Assembly: GCA_963632935.1 (NCBI GenBank)
Contig: CAVGWA010000003.1
Span: 8,416-72,415 of the forward strand
Length of the DNA: 64,000 bases
Source: Coprosoma sp963632935
Lineage (GTDB): Bacteria; Bacillota_I; Bacilli_A; RF39; UBA660
Reading direction: 5' to 3'
This document shows positions 32,999-41,337 of the stretch, piece after piece. Numbering within the stretch: the stretch's first letter is position 1; each line of letters begins with the position of its first letter. The translations under genes were made by a program, and so were the position numbers. Below the pieces are notes generated by a model. The model saw nothing but the letters and a program-made list of their open reading frames with translations. It did no database searches and was not told the DNA's origin.

Positions 32999-33553
32999 AT
33001 GAGAGTTAAAGGTGGAACTATTCATCGTGCTCGCCGTAAAAAAGCTTTGAAACAAGCTAAAGGTTATTTCGGTAGTAAGCACAGATTATATAAAACAGCT
33101 AAAGAACAAGTTATGCATTCAGGAGCTTATGCTTATAGAGATAGAAAAAATAGAAAAAGAGATTTTAGAAAATTATGGATTACTAGAATTAATGCGGCTT
33201 GCCGTTTAAATGAAATTAGTTATTCTAAATTTATTAGTGGTTTAAATAAAGCTAATATTGAAATTAATAGAAAGATGCTTGCTGAAATTGCTGTTGATGA
33301 TCCAAAAGCATTTACTGAAATTGTTAATGCTGCTAAAGCCGCTTTAGAAGGCAAGGAATATAAAGCAAAAGTTTCAAAAGAAGTAAAAAAAGAAGAAACT
33401 AAAAAAGAGACAGTTAAGAAAGAGGCTGTTAAAGAAGAAAAAACTGATTTATCTAAAATGACAGTTGCAGAACTTAAAAAATTAGCTAAAGAAAAAAATG
33501 TTGAAGGTTATTCTACAATGAAAAAAGCTGAGTTATTAGATGCTTTAAAATAG
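32999..33553 (+). CDS. rplT: 50S ribosomal protein L20 with a Rho_N/SAP-like C-terminal extension
   Basis: Residues 1 to about 118 are a complete L20: MRVKGGTIHRARRKKALKQAKGYFG, AYRDRKNRKRDFRKLWITRINAA, and the C-terminal helix that also binds the leader RNA. A Lys/Glu-rich linker follows (about 121-150). Then residues 153-184, MTVAELKKLAKEKNVEGYSTMKKAELLDALK, are a good match to the small Rho_N/SAP helix-extended-helix nucleic-acid-binding fold. Normal L20 is ~118 residues, so 66 residues are added. Codon use is unchanged and the stop is followed by the next gene after 28 bases, so this is not a frameshift artefact. Confidence 0.93.
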   Translation: MRVKGGTIHRARRKKALKQAKGYFGSKHRLYKTAKEQVMHSGAYAYRDRKNRKRDFRKLWITRINAACRLNEISYSKFISGLNKANIEINRKMLAEIAVDDPKAFTEIVNAAKAALEGKEYKAKVSKEVKKEETKKETVKKEAVKEEKTDLSKMTVAELKKLAKEKNVEGYSTMKKAELLDALK

Positions 33554-33581
33554 AATAACTTCTTTTTGTATTGGAGGGTTT

Positions 33582-34067
33582 ATGAGAAAGTTATATATTG
33601 ATTTTGATGGGGTTATTTATAATTCTATTGATGTTTCTTATAAGATGGCAAATGAGAAAAATATGAAAACTGAAAGAGAATTTTATTTGTTTTATAAGAA
33701 TTTAGATTGGAAAGTTGTTTTGGAAAATTCTTGTGAGATTAATAATGCTTTTAGTAATATAAAAAAACTTAGTAAATTTTATGATGTTGCTATTTTAACT
33801 CATGTTGTTTCTTTGGATGAGGTTTTAGAAAAAGTAAATATAATAAGAAACCATTTAGACGATATAAATATTATTTCGGTTCCAAAGTCTATTTCTAAAA
33901 CTAAGATGGTGTGTGCCAAAGATGCCATTTTGGTTGATGATTATGTTCAGAATTTGATTGAATGGAAAAATGCTGGTGGAATTGGAATTAAATTTGATTT
34001 AGACATGGATGGAAAAGGTTTTCCTGTTATTGATAGGCTTGATAAAGTGGTAGAAATTTTAAAGTAG
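33582..34067 (+). CDS. HAD-superfamily 5'-nucleotidase-like protein (NT5C type)
   Basis: A 161-residue HAD hydrolase: motif I YIDFDGVIYN, a short cap region, and motif IV AILVDDYVQNLIEWKNAGGIGIKF, which is typical of the cytosolic deoxyribonucleotidase (NT5C) group acting on (deoxy)nucleoside monophosphates. Small size fits the group. The ribosome binding site TTGGAGGG is good. Substrate cannot be set from sequence alone. Confidence 0.75.
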   Translation: MRKLYIDFDGVIYNSIDVSYKMANEKNMKTEREFYLFYKNLDWKVVLENSCEINNAFSNIKKLSKFYDVAILTHVVSLDEVLEKVNIIRNHLDDINIISVPKSISKTKMVCAKDAILVDDYVQNLIEWKNAGGIGIKFDLDMDGKGFPVIDRLDKVVEILK

Positions 34068-34094
34068 GTATGTACAAAATATAGTAAAAAATGT

Positions 34095-34100
34095 TATAAT
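34095..34100 (+). promoter_or_regulatory. -10 element upstream of mraY
   Basis: TATAAT 28 bases before the chosen mraY start. An alternative GTG start at 34105 would sit at the transcription start, which argues for the ATG at 34123. Confidence 0.5.
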
Positions 34101-34122
34101 TGTTGTGCTTGGAGATGAGGAT

Positions 34123-35115
34123 ATGTTAGTATTAGCCAAAGCGGTTTTATCAATTATGTTAGGTTTTTCCTTTTCAGTCGTTTTTGGCTATTTTGCTATT
34201 AAATGGCTAAAGAAAAAACATATAAGACAGCAAGTATCTAATAGTTTAGGTGAAAGACATAAGAAAAAAAACGGAACGCCAACTACTGGTGGAATAATTT
34301 TTATTATTCCAACGGTTCTAATTATGATAGCTCTGGTGCTTACTGGAAAGATTGAATTTTCTACTAATTTATTTATTGTATTATTTGTATTTATTGCGTA
34401 TGCAATATTTGGATATGTTGATGATTATTTGATTATTAAAAGGCATAATAATGATGGGCTTAGTATATTTTGGAAGCTTGTTTTACAAATTATTGTAGCT
34501 TTAATATTTTTCTATATGTTTTTAAGTAGTGGTAATGAGCCGGTTGTTGATATTCATACACTTGGTATTAAGATTAATTTAGGCTGGCTTTATGGAATGT
34601 TTTTACTATTTGTACTTGTAGGTAGTAGTAATGCTGTTAATATTACTGATGGACTTGATGGACTTGCTGGTGGACTTTCAGCTATTGCATTTTTTGCTTT
34701 TGGTATTATTACTTGGGGCGCTGATTGGGCTGCTGGTAATGAAGAGGTTGCAATATTTTGTTTTGTGCTTGTAGGTTCTTTAGTTGGATTTTTAGTTTAT
34801 AATTGTTATCCTGCAAAAATATTTATGGGGGATACGGGTTCTTTATCTTTGGGTGCAGCACTTGCTACTGTAGCAATTATTACTAATCATGAGATTACGT
34901 TAATTATTGTGGCTGGAGTGTTTGTTTTGGAAACATTAAGTGTTATTGTGCAATGGATTGCAATAAGTAAGTTTCATACTAAAGTTCTTTTGATGGCACC
35001 ACTTCATCATCATTTTGAAAAGTTGGGTTGGAGTGAAGTTGATGTTGTTAGATTATTTTGGTCAGCTGGTTTACTTTTAAGTATGGTAGCTATTGGCTTT
35101 GGTGTATGGATATAG
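34123..35115 (+). CDS. mraY: Phospho-N-acetylmuramoyl-pentapeptide-transferase
   Basis: Makes lipid I from UDP-MurNAc-pentapeptide and undecaprenyl phosphate. A 330-residue, roughly ten-helix protein with the magnesium and substrate motifs FGYVDDYLIIKRHNNDGLS, NAVNITDGLDGLAGG, MGDTGSLSLGA and PLHHHFEKLGWSE. It is outside the usual dcw cluster: mur genes are not adjacent. It is followed by tig after 16 bases. Confidence 0.96.
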   Translation: MLVLAKAVLSIMLGFSFSVVFGYFAIKWLKKKHIRQQVSNSLGERHKKKNGTPTTGGIIFIIPTVLIMIALVLTGKIEFSTNLFIVLFVFIAYAIFGYVDDYLIIKRHNNDGLSIFWKLVLQIIVALIFFYMFLSSGNEPVVDIHTLGIKINLGWLYGMFLLFVLVGSSNAVNITDGLDGLAGGLSAIAFFAFGIITWGADWAAGNEEVAIFCFVLVGSLVGFLVYNCYPAKIFMGDTGSLSLGAALATVAIITNHEITLIIVAGVFVLETLSVIVQWIAISKFHTKVLLMAPLHHHFEKLGWSEVDVVRLFWSAGLLLSMVAIGFGVWI

Positions 35116-35131
35116 AAATTGGAGGAAGAAT

Positions 35132-36385
35132 ATGGCAAAATGTGAAAAAGAAATTGAAATTACAATTGAAGGTAAGATTTGGGAAGAAGCTTTAGATAAG
35201 GCTTTTAATAAGGCAAATAAAAAAGCTAAGATTGATGGTTTTAGACCTGGTAAAGCTCCTAAGGATATTTTTATTAAAAAATATGGTATGGAGTCATTAT
35301 ATATGGATGCGGCTGATGAAGCTGCGGATGAAGCATATAAAAAATTATTAGTTGATAATAAGGAAGATATGGAGAAGATTGTTGCTCGTCCTGAGATGAA
35401 TTTAACTCATGTTGATGATAAAAAAATTACTTTTAAATTTTTGTTAACTATGAGACCTGAAATTACTTTAGGAAAATATAAAGGTTTAGGTGTTAAAAAG
35501 GATAAAGTAGAAGCTAGTGCTGAAGAAATCAAACAATCTATTGACTCTATGCGTGAAAGATATGCTGAGGATGTATTAAAGGATGGTAAGATTGAAAATG
35601 GTGATGTAGCTGTTATTGATTTTGAAGGATTTATTGATGGTAAAGCTTTTGATGGTGGAAAAGGCGAAAATTATTCTTTAAAGATTGGTAGTGGCACTTT
35701 TATTCCTGGATTTGAAGATCAATTGATTGGTTTAAAATCTGAAGATGAAAAGGATGTTAAGGTTACTTTCCCTGAGGATTATCATGCTGAAGATTTAAAA
35801 GGTAAGGAAGCTTTATTTAAAGTTAAGGTTCATGAAGTTAAAGAAATTAAAGTTCCTGAGTTAGATAAAGAGTTTTTTGAAGATTTAGGTATGGAAGGAA
35901 TTAATACTAAAGAAGAGTTAGAAGCTCAAATTTCTGAAAACATTTTAGCTCGTAAAGAAATGGATGCTGAAAATAAATATATGGATGATTTATTAGAGGC
36001 TGCTGCTAAGGATGTTAAGGTTGAAATTCCTGAAGCTATGATTGCTGAAGAGTTAGATAGAATGATTTCTCAATATGCTGAAAATTTAAAGATGCAAGGA
36101 ATTAGTTTAGAACAATTTTATCAATTTACAAATTCAGATGAAACTGCTTTAAAAGATCAAATGAGACCTGAAGCTATTAAGAGAATTACTTATAGATTGA
36201 TGCTTGAAGAGATTGCTGAGGCTGAGAAAATTGAAATTTCTGATGATGAAGCTAAGGAAGAGTCTAAAAAATTAGCTGAAAAATATCAAATGAAGGAAGA
36301 TGATTTCTTAAAAACATTTGGTGGTTTGGAAATTGTTAAATATGATTTAAAAATGCGTAAAGCTATGGAATTACTAAAGAAATAG
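35132..36385 (+). CDS. tig: Trigger factor (ribosome-associated chaperone and prolyl isomerase)
   Basis: 417 residues: the N-terminal ribosome-binding domain with the GFRPGKAP loop at about 36-43, a central FKBP-type PPIase domain (ENGDVAVIDFEGFIDGKAFDGG), and a helical C-terminal domain. ATG 35132 with GGAGGAAG just upstream is chosen; an in-frame ATG at 35093 lies inside mraY. A terminator overlaps the last codons. Confidence 0.96.
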   Translation: MAKCEKEIEITIEGKIWEEALDKAFNKANKKAKIDGFRPGKAPKDIFIKKYGMESLYMDAADEAADEAYKKLLVDNKEDMEKIVARPEMNLTHVDDKKITFKFLLTMRPEITLGKYKGLGVKKDKVEASAEEIKQSIDSMRERYAEDVLKDGKIENGDVAVIDFEGFIDGKAFDGGKGENYSLKIGSGTFIPGFEDQLIGLKSEDEKDVKVTFPEDYHAEDLKGKEALFKVKVHEVKEIKVPELDKEFFEDLGMEGINTKEELEAQISENILARKEMDAENKYMDDLLEAAAKDVKVEIPEAMIAEELDRMISQYAENLKMQGISLEQFYQFTNSDETALKDQMRPEAIKRITYRLMLEEIAEAEKIEISDDEAKEESKKLAEKYQMKEDDFLKTFGGLEIVKYDLKMRKAMELLKK

Positions 36386-36405
36386 GGAAACTTATTTCTT
36401 TTTTG
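36376..36405 (+). terminator. Terminator overlapping the end of tig
   Basis: AAGAAATA (36377-36384), eight-base loop GGGAAACT, TATTTCTT (36393-36400), then Ts. The left arm is the final Lys-Lys codons and stop. Confidence 0.8.
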
Positions 36406-36469
36406 ACATTAAAATTATAATTTTACAAGATTATATAAAAATGATATAATTAATGAAAGGAGGAATAGA

Positions 36470-37120
36470 ATGAATAGTAAAATTTTACCAAAGGTATTTG
36501 GTTGGATGTTTTTAGGTTTATTATTAACTTTTGCGGTTGGATATTATGTTTCTTTAAATCCAGTTGCTATGTTGAAAATGATTGAAGGTAGTGGACTACT
36601 TGCAATTATAATTGTTGAACTTGTTGTTGTAGTTTTTTTAAGTCTAAGAATTCGACAAATGAGCCCTGTAACTGCTAAGATATGTTTTATGATTTATTCT
36701 GTATTAAATGGGTTGACATTTTCTTCAGTATTTCTTTATTATGAAATGTCATCTATAATATTTGTATTCTTAGTATCGGCTATAATTTTTGGATTGTTTG
36801 CGATTATAGGTGCGACAACTAAAATGGATTTGTCAAATATTGGAACATATTTATTAATGGCTTTAATTGGTATTATAGTTTGTTCAATTTTGAATATTTT
36901 CTTTAAAAGTCAAGGATTTGATTTGGTTATTTCATCTATAACTGTAATTGTATTTATTGGATTAACAGCATATGATGTTCAAAGAATTGGAAAAATGGAT
37001 GATTTAGCTGTTATGAGTGAAGACAATTTAGCTATATTTGGTGCTTTACAATTATATTTAGATTTCATTAATATTTTCTTAGAATTATTAAAATTATTTG
37101 GAAAAGCAAAAGATAATTAA
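36470..37120 (+). CDS. Bax inhibitor-1 / YccA family membrane protein
   Basis: A 216-residue, seven-helix protein with the family's central and late motifs VTAKICFMIYSVLNGLTFSSVFLYY and GLTAYDVQRIGKM, and a final helix FGALQLYLDFINIFLELLKLFG. Bacterial members include pH-sensitive calcium leak channels (YetJ) and FtsH modulators (YccA). The ribosome binding site GAAAGGAGG is strong. Monocistronic. Confidence 0.88.
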   Translation: MNSKILPKVFGWMFLGLLLTFAVGYYVSLNPVAMLKMIEGSGLLAIIIVELVVVVFLSLRIRQMSPVTAKICFMIYSVLNGLTFSSVFLYYEMSSIIFVFLVSAIIFGLFAIIGATTKMDLSNIGTYLLMALIGIIVCSILNIFFKSQGFDLVISSITVIVFIGLTAYDVQRIGKMDDLAVMSEDNLAIFGALQLYLDFINIFLELLKLFGKAKDN

Positions 37121-37149
37121 AGGCTATGATTTAAGAGTAGTAATAATTT

Positions 37150-37335
37150 GATAAAGTATAGAGAAAAAGTGGTTGGTGAAAACTTTTCTTTATCTGTTAT
37201 GAACTTACTTATTAGCTGCTTGTGTGATAAGCATAAGACGTTTGACTGCGTTACGGTGTAAAGATAATAAAATATTATGAAATAAGGTGGTACCGCGTTA
37301 TATACGCCCTTATAATTTATAATATTTTTTTATAT
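37150..37335 (+). promoter_or_regulatory. T-box riboswitch controlling the leuS transcript
   Basis: The diagnostic T-box AAGGTGGTACCGCG is at 37284-37297. Upstream sequence from about 37150 forms a stem I-like structure with the GGTTGGTGAAAAC distal element. A competing terminator is possible: ATAAGG...GCG pairs with CGC-CCTTAT (about 37282-37313), followed by a T-run at 37323-37331. A leucine specifier is expected; CTT/TTA triplets at 37204-37208 are candidates, but I could not fix the specifier loop. Uncharged tRNA-Leu would favour readthrough into the next two genes. Confidence 0.9.
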
Positions 37336-37348
37336 AATAGGAGGATTT

Positions 37349-37702
37349 ATGAAGTATTTATTAACATTTTTATTTTGTTTTGTGTTTATTTATTTATTTT
37401 ATTTTTTCATTGTAATTTTTAGAAAAAAAGGTTTTGAAAAATTTAAAACAAGTAAACAATTAGATTTTTTTAAGCAAGCTTATAAAATAGATTTTGATAA
37501 AGTTAATTTGAAACTATTCGCACATATACTTGCTTTATCAAACGCATTTATAATTGCTTTGACGTGTAGTATTATTGAAATTTTTGATAATTTTTTATTG
37601 AAAATGTGTATTGGATTTGTTATTTTATTACCACTTATGCTTTTAGTTTATAAGTTATTAAGTATTGTTTTAAAGAAAATGGAGGTTAAAAAAGATGTAT
37701 GA
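37349..37702 (+). CDS. Unknown small membrane protein between the T-box and leuS
   Basis: Not recognised. 117 residues: an N-terminal helix (LLTFLFCFVFIYLFYFFIVIF), a polar loop with FKTSKQLDFFKQAYKIDFDKVNLK, then two further helices and a basic end. Its last 8 bases overlap leuS, and the pair share the T-box leader, so expression should rise when charged tRNA-Leu is scarce. AGGAGG precedes the ATG, and the frame is clean. A role linked to amino-acid supply or membrane protein assembly would be guesswork. Confidence 0.75.
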   Translation: MKYLLTFLFCFVFIYLFYFFIVIFRKKGFEKFKTSKQLDFFKQAYKIDFDKVNLKLFAHILALSNAFIIALTCSIIEIFDNFLLKMCIGFVILLPLMLLVYKLLSIVLKKMEVKKDV

Positions 37703-40082
37703 TATAAAAGAAATAGAAAATAAATGGCAAAAATATTGGGATGATAATAACAGTTTTGTGGCTAATACTTTAGATGATAAAAGAAAATATTATTTATTGG
37801 TAGAATTTCCTTATCCATCTGGTGCGGGTTTACATGTTGGACATGCTAGAAGTTATACCGCACTAGATACTGTTGCTAGGCAAAAAAGAATGGAAGGATA
37901 TAATGTTTTATTTCCTATTGGTTGGGATGCTTTTGGTGCTCCTGCTGAACAATATGCAATAAAAAATCATATTCATCCTAAAGATGCAGTTAAAGAAAAT
38001 ATAAAAACTTTTAAACAACAAATAAAAGAATTGGGTATTTCTTTTGATTGGAGTAGGGAATTTTCTACTACTGATCCTGAATATTATAAATGGACTCAAT
38101 GGCAATTTTTAAAGTTTTATGAAAATGGTATGGCTTATAAGGCTAAGAAAAATATTAATTGGTGTCCAAAGTGTAAAACAGGTTTATCTAATGAAGATTC
38201 TGCTGGCGGTGTTTGTGAAAGATGTGGTAGCAAAGTTGTTCAAAAGGAAAAAGAACAATGGATGCTTAGGATGAGTGATTATGCAGAAGATTTAATTACG
38301 GGACTTGATGATACTAATTTTAATAAAAGAGTTAAATTAGGACAAATAAATTGGATTGGCAAATCAACTGGAGCAGAAGTTAATTTTGAATTAAAAGATA
38401 CTGATGAGGTATTAAAAATATATACAACAAGACCTGATACTATTTTTGGAGCGACATTTATGGTTATTGCACCAGAACATCCTATTATTGAAAAGTTAAA
38501 AGATAAAATCAATAATATGGAAGAAGTCAAAAAATATCAAGAATATGCTTTAACTAAAACAGAATTTGAAAGAACTGAACTTGCAAAAGAAAAAACGGGT
38601 GTTAAAATTGATGGTATTAAAGCAATAAATCCTTTTAGTGGTAAAGAAATTGAAATTTGGGCTTCTGATTATGTTATGATGAATTATGGTACGGGTGCAA
38701 TTATGGCAGTTCCCGCACACGATGAACGTGATTATGAATTTGCTAAAAAGTTTAATATTGATATTATTCCTGTAATTGAAGGTGATAATCTTCCTTATAC
38801 AGGTGATGGAAAATATATTAATTCTTCATTTTTAAATGGTATGGAAAATAAAAATGATGCTATTAATAAAATGATTGAAGAAATTGAAAAAAAACATATT
38901 GGTAATAGTAAAATTAATTATCGTTTACAAGATTGGGTATTTTCTAGACAAAGATTTTGGGGAGAACCTATCCCACTTGTTTACTGTGATCACTGTGGTT
39001 GGGTAGCCGTTCCTTATGAAAAATTACCTGTATTACTTCCTGATGTTGCTAATTATGAACCTACTGAGGATGGTGAAAGTCCACTTGCTGGAATTGATGA
39101 ATGGGTAAATACTACTTGTCCTAAATGTGGAGGACACGCTAGAAGAGAAACTGATACAATGCCAAACTGGGCTGGTTCTTCATGGTATTTCTTAAGATAT
39201 ATGGATGCTCATAATGATAAAGAATTTGTTTCAAAAGAAGCATTAAATTATTGGGGTAAAGTTGATTGGTATGATGGTGGTATGGAGCACACAGCTCGTC
39301 ATTTACTTTACGCTAGATTCTGGAATCAATTTTTATATAATATTAATCTTGTTCCTAATAAAGAACCAATTGATATAAGAACTTCACATGGAATGATTCT
39401 AGGACCTGATGGTGAAAAGATGAGTAAATCAAAGGGTAATGTAATTAATCCTCATGATATGGTCGAAGAGTATGGTGCAGATGCATTAAGACTTTATGAA
39501 ATGTTTATTGGAGATTATGAAAAGGATGCAGCTTGGAGTACAAATAGTTTAAAAGGGTGTAAAAGATTTTTAGATAGAGTATGGAAAATTGGCGAAAGAT
39601 TAAATAATAATGAAGGATATAGTAATGAAGCTTTAGTTCATAAAACTATAAAGAAAGTTACTAATGATATTAAATCTATGAAGTTTAATACGGCTATATC
39701 TTCTTTAATGATTCTTATGAATGAGTATGATAGTATGGAAAGTATTACTAAAGATGATTTAAGGGTTTTAGTTCATTTATTAAATCCATTCGCTCCTCAT
39801 ATTACTGAAGAGATTAATGATAAATATAAATTAGGTAATGTTTTATGTGAAAGTACTTGGCCTAGTTATGATGAGAAAAAAACAGTTGATCAAAGTTATG
39901 AACTTATTTTTCAAGTAAATGGTAAAGTTAGGGGTAAGGCTAATGTAGGCATTGATACTACTAAAGAAAAGATGGAACAATTAGCTTTAGAAAATGAAAA
40001 TGTTAGGAAGTTTACCGAAGACAAAAATATTGTAAAAGTTATCGTTATTCCAAATAGATTGGTTAATATTGTTGTAAAATGA
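37695..40082 (+). CDS. leuS: Leucyl-tRNA synthetase
   Basis: A class I synthetase of 795 residues. HIGH-type motif PYPSGAGLHVGHARSY is at about 39-54, followed by a zinc-like CxxC module (WCPKCK...CERCGSK), the CP1 editing domain with TTRPDTIFGATF and GTGAIMAVPAHDERD, the KMSKS motif in GEKMSKSKGNV, and an anticodon-binding C-terminus ending in the FQVNGKVRGK domain. It overlaps both neighbours and ends in TGA, showing that UGA is a stop in this genome. Confidence 0.98.
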   Translation: MYDIKEIENKWQKYWDDNNSFVANTLDDKRKYYLLVEFPYPSGAGLHVGHARSYTALDTVARQKRMEGYNVLFPIGWDAFGAPAEQYAIKNHIHPKDAVKENIKTFKQQIKELGISFDWSREFSTTDPEYYKWTQWQFLKFYENGMAYKAKKNINWCPKCKTGLSNEDSAGGVCERCGSKVVQKEKEQWMLRMSDYAEDLITGLDDTNFNKRVKLGQINWIGKSTGAEVNFELKDTDEVLKIYTTRPDTIFGATFMVIAPEHPIIEKLKDKINNMEEVKKYQEYALTKTEFERTELAKEKTGVKIDGIKAINPFSGKEIEIWASDYVMMNYGTGAIMAVPAHDERDYEFAKKFNIDIIPVIEGDNLPYTGDGKYINSSFLNGMENKNDAINKMIEEIEKKHIGNSKINYRLQDWVFSRQRFWGEPIPLVYCDHCGWVAVPYEKLPVLLPDVANYEPTEDGESPLAGIDEWVNTTCPKCGGHARRETDTMPNWAGSSWYFLRYMDAHNDKEFVSKEALNYWGKVDWYDGGMEHTARHLLYARFWNQFLYNINLVPNKEPIDIRTSHGMILGPDGEKMSKSKGNVINPHDMVEEYGADALRLYEMFIGDYEKDAAWSTNSLKGCKRFLDRVWKIGERLNNNEGYSNEALVHKTIKKVTNDIKSMKFNTAISSLMILMNEYDSMESITKDDLRVLVHLLNPFAPHITEEINDKYKLGNVLCESTWPSYDEKKTVDQSYELIFQVNGKVRGKANVGIDTTKEKMEQLALENENVRKFTEDKNIVKVIVIPNRLVNIVVK

Positions 40083-40696
40083 TTGACTTAAAGACTAATA
40101 TTTGTATATTAAATCTTCCTTCAAAATTGGAATATAAATTAGTATCTTTTGGACTTACTAAAATTGGCTATGTTTTAAATTGTTTACCTGATGAATTATT
40201 AGCTTTAGGATTTGATTTTAATGAAGTTAATTTAATCGAAAATGCATTAATAAAAAATAATATTGATTCTAGTGAAGATGATTTATTTAAATTTAATTTT
40301 GATGATTATCAAGAAGAACTTATTTTTAATCATAAGAGTTATTTTAATGGTAGTAAGTTTGATTTGTTAAGATACACTGATAATATTAATATTGTTAAAA
40401 AATTATATTATTTAAGAGATAATTTAAATGTTGATGATAAAATTAAATTGAATCAATTTATTGACAAGCATGAGTATATGTCAATTTCTGAATTTCTTCA
40501 AATTGATTCTTATGAGGATAAAGATACTATTGATTTTATTTGTAATATATTAGGTATGCCTTTAAATAATGATTTGGAATATGTAGAAAGATATAATCGA
40601 GAATATGATATATTAAGTTATAATTGTATTAATAATGAAATTTTAGATTCATATAGCAGAAAATATATGAAAAAGTTTAAGTGTTTAAGAAGATAG
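40079..40696 (+). CDS. Hypothetical protein downstream of leuS, with alpha-CTD-like N-terminus
   Basis: Not recognised overall. 205 residues, Asn/Asp-rich. Residues ~8-55 (ICILNLPSKLEYKLVSFGLTKIGYVLNCLPDELLALGF) follow the helix-hairpin-helix rhythm of the RNA polymerase alpha C-terminal domain, a fold that binds DNA or RNA. The rest is helical with no clear motif. It starts within the leuS stop (ATGA), so it is translated in the T-box-controlled unit, which ends in the terminator at 40690. Confidence 0.7.
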   Translation: MIDLKTNICILNLPSKLEYKLVSFGLTKIGYVLNCLPDELLALGFDFNEVNLIENALIKNNIDSSEDDLFKFNFDDYQEELIFNHKSYFNGSKFDLLRYTDNINIVKKLYYLRDNLNVDDKIKLNQFIDKHEYMSISEFLQIDSYEDKDTIDFICNILGMPLNNDLEYVERYNREYDILSYNCINNEILDSYSRKYMKKFKCLRR

Positions 40697-40712
40697 GGTT
40701 GTCTATCTTTTT
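40690..40712 (+). terminator. Terminator of the leuS operon
   Basis: AAGATAG (40690-40696), loop GGTTGT, CTATCTT (40703-40709), then Ts. The left arm includes the last codons and stop of the gene. Confidence 0.8.
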
Positions 40713-40733
40713 AAATTAGAGTGATAAAAACAT

Positions 40734-40761
40734 TTGTGATAACACTTGTTCGTGTTATAAT
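40734..40761 (+). promoter_or_regulatory. ruvAB promoter with a LexA/DinR-like box
   Basis: TTGTGA (40734-40739), 16-bp spacer, TATAAT (40756-40761). Between and over the elements lies a perfect inverted repeat, ATAACAC-TTGTTC-GTGTTAT (40739-40758). On the minus strand 40739-40752 reads CGAACAAGTGTTAT, 12 of 14 positions of the DinR/LexA consensus CGAACRNRYGTTYC. ruvAB is SOS-controlled in Bacillus, so LexA repression is the likely meaning. Confidence 0.65.
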
Positions 40762-40779
40762 GTAGGAGGGGGAGTTCAT

Positions 40780-41325
40780 ATGTATGCTTATATTAAAGGG
40801 TTTGTTAAAGAAATAGAATGTGATTATATTGTAATTGATAATGGTGGGATTGGTTATTTAATTCATACTGCTAGTCCTTATTCTTTTGAAATTGATAAAG
40901 AGTATGTTATATATTTGTATCAATATGTTAGGGAAGATGAAATTAGTTTATATGGATTTAAATCTAGTGAAGAGAAAGCTTTATTTTTAAAACTTATTTC
41001 GGTTAAAGGTTTAGGTTGTAAGATGGCTTTACCTATGCTTGCTTCTTCACCAAGTGGTGTTATTGATGCAATTGAAAGAGAAAATATTTTATATTTAAAA
41101 AAATTTCCTAAGATTGGTGATAAGGTTGCGAGACAAATTATATTAGATTTAAAGGGTAAGCTAACTAGTTATAAGGAAGATAATTTAGTTAATGAAGAAC
41201 TTATTTCTGCTTTAAAGAGTTTAGGTTATAAATCAAGTGATATTAATAAAGTAGTTAAGATGGTTGATAGTTCTTTAGATGTTGAACAGCAAATTAAAGA
41301 AGCATTAAAATTACTTTTAAAATAG
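40780..41325 (+). CDS. ruvA: Holliday junction branch-migration protein RuvA
   Basis: 181 residues: the OB-fold N-terminus MYAYIKGFVKEIECDYIVIDNGGIGYLI, helix-hairpin-helix motifs around LFLKLISVKGLGCKMALPML and FPKIGDKVARQIILDLKGK, and a short C-terminal RuvB-binding domain. Slightly shorter than usual (~200) through the flexible linker. AGGAGGGGG precedes the start, and ruvB follows 12 bases later. Confidence 0.95.
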   Translation: MYAYIKGFVKEIECDYIVIDNGGIGYLIHTASPYSFEIDKEYVIYLYQYVREDEISLYGFKSSEEKALFLKLISVKGLGCKMALPMLASSPSGVIDAIERENILYLKKFPKIGDKVARQIILDLKGKLTSYKEDNLVNEELISALKSLGYKSSDINKVVKMVDSSLDVEQQIKEALKLLLK

Positions 41326-41337
41326 GGGGGTTAAATT

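Noticed and set aside
36651..36658. ATTCGACA match to an 0A box
   Set aside because: Single copy inside the Bax-inhibitor-like coding sequence, with no promoter near it.
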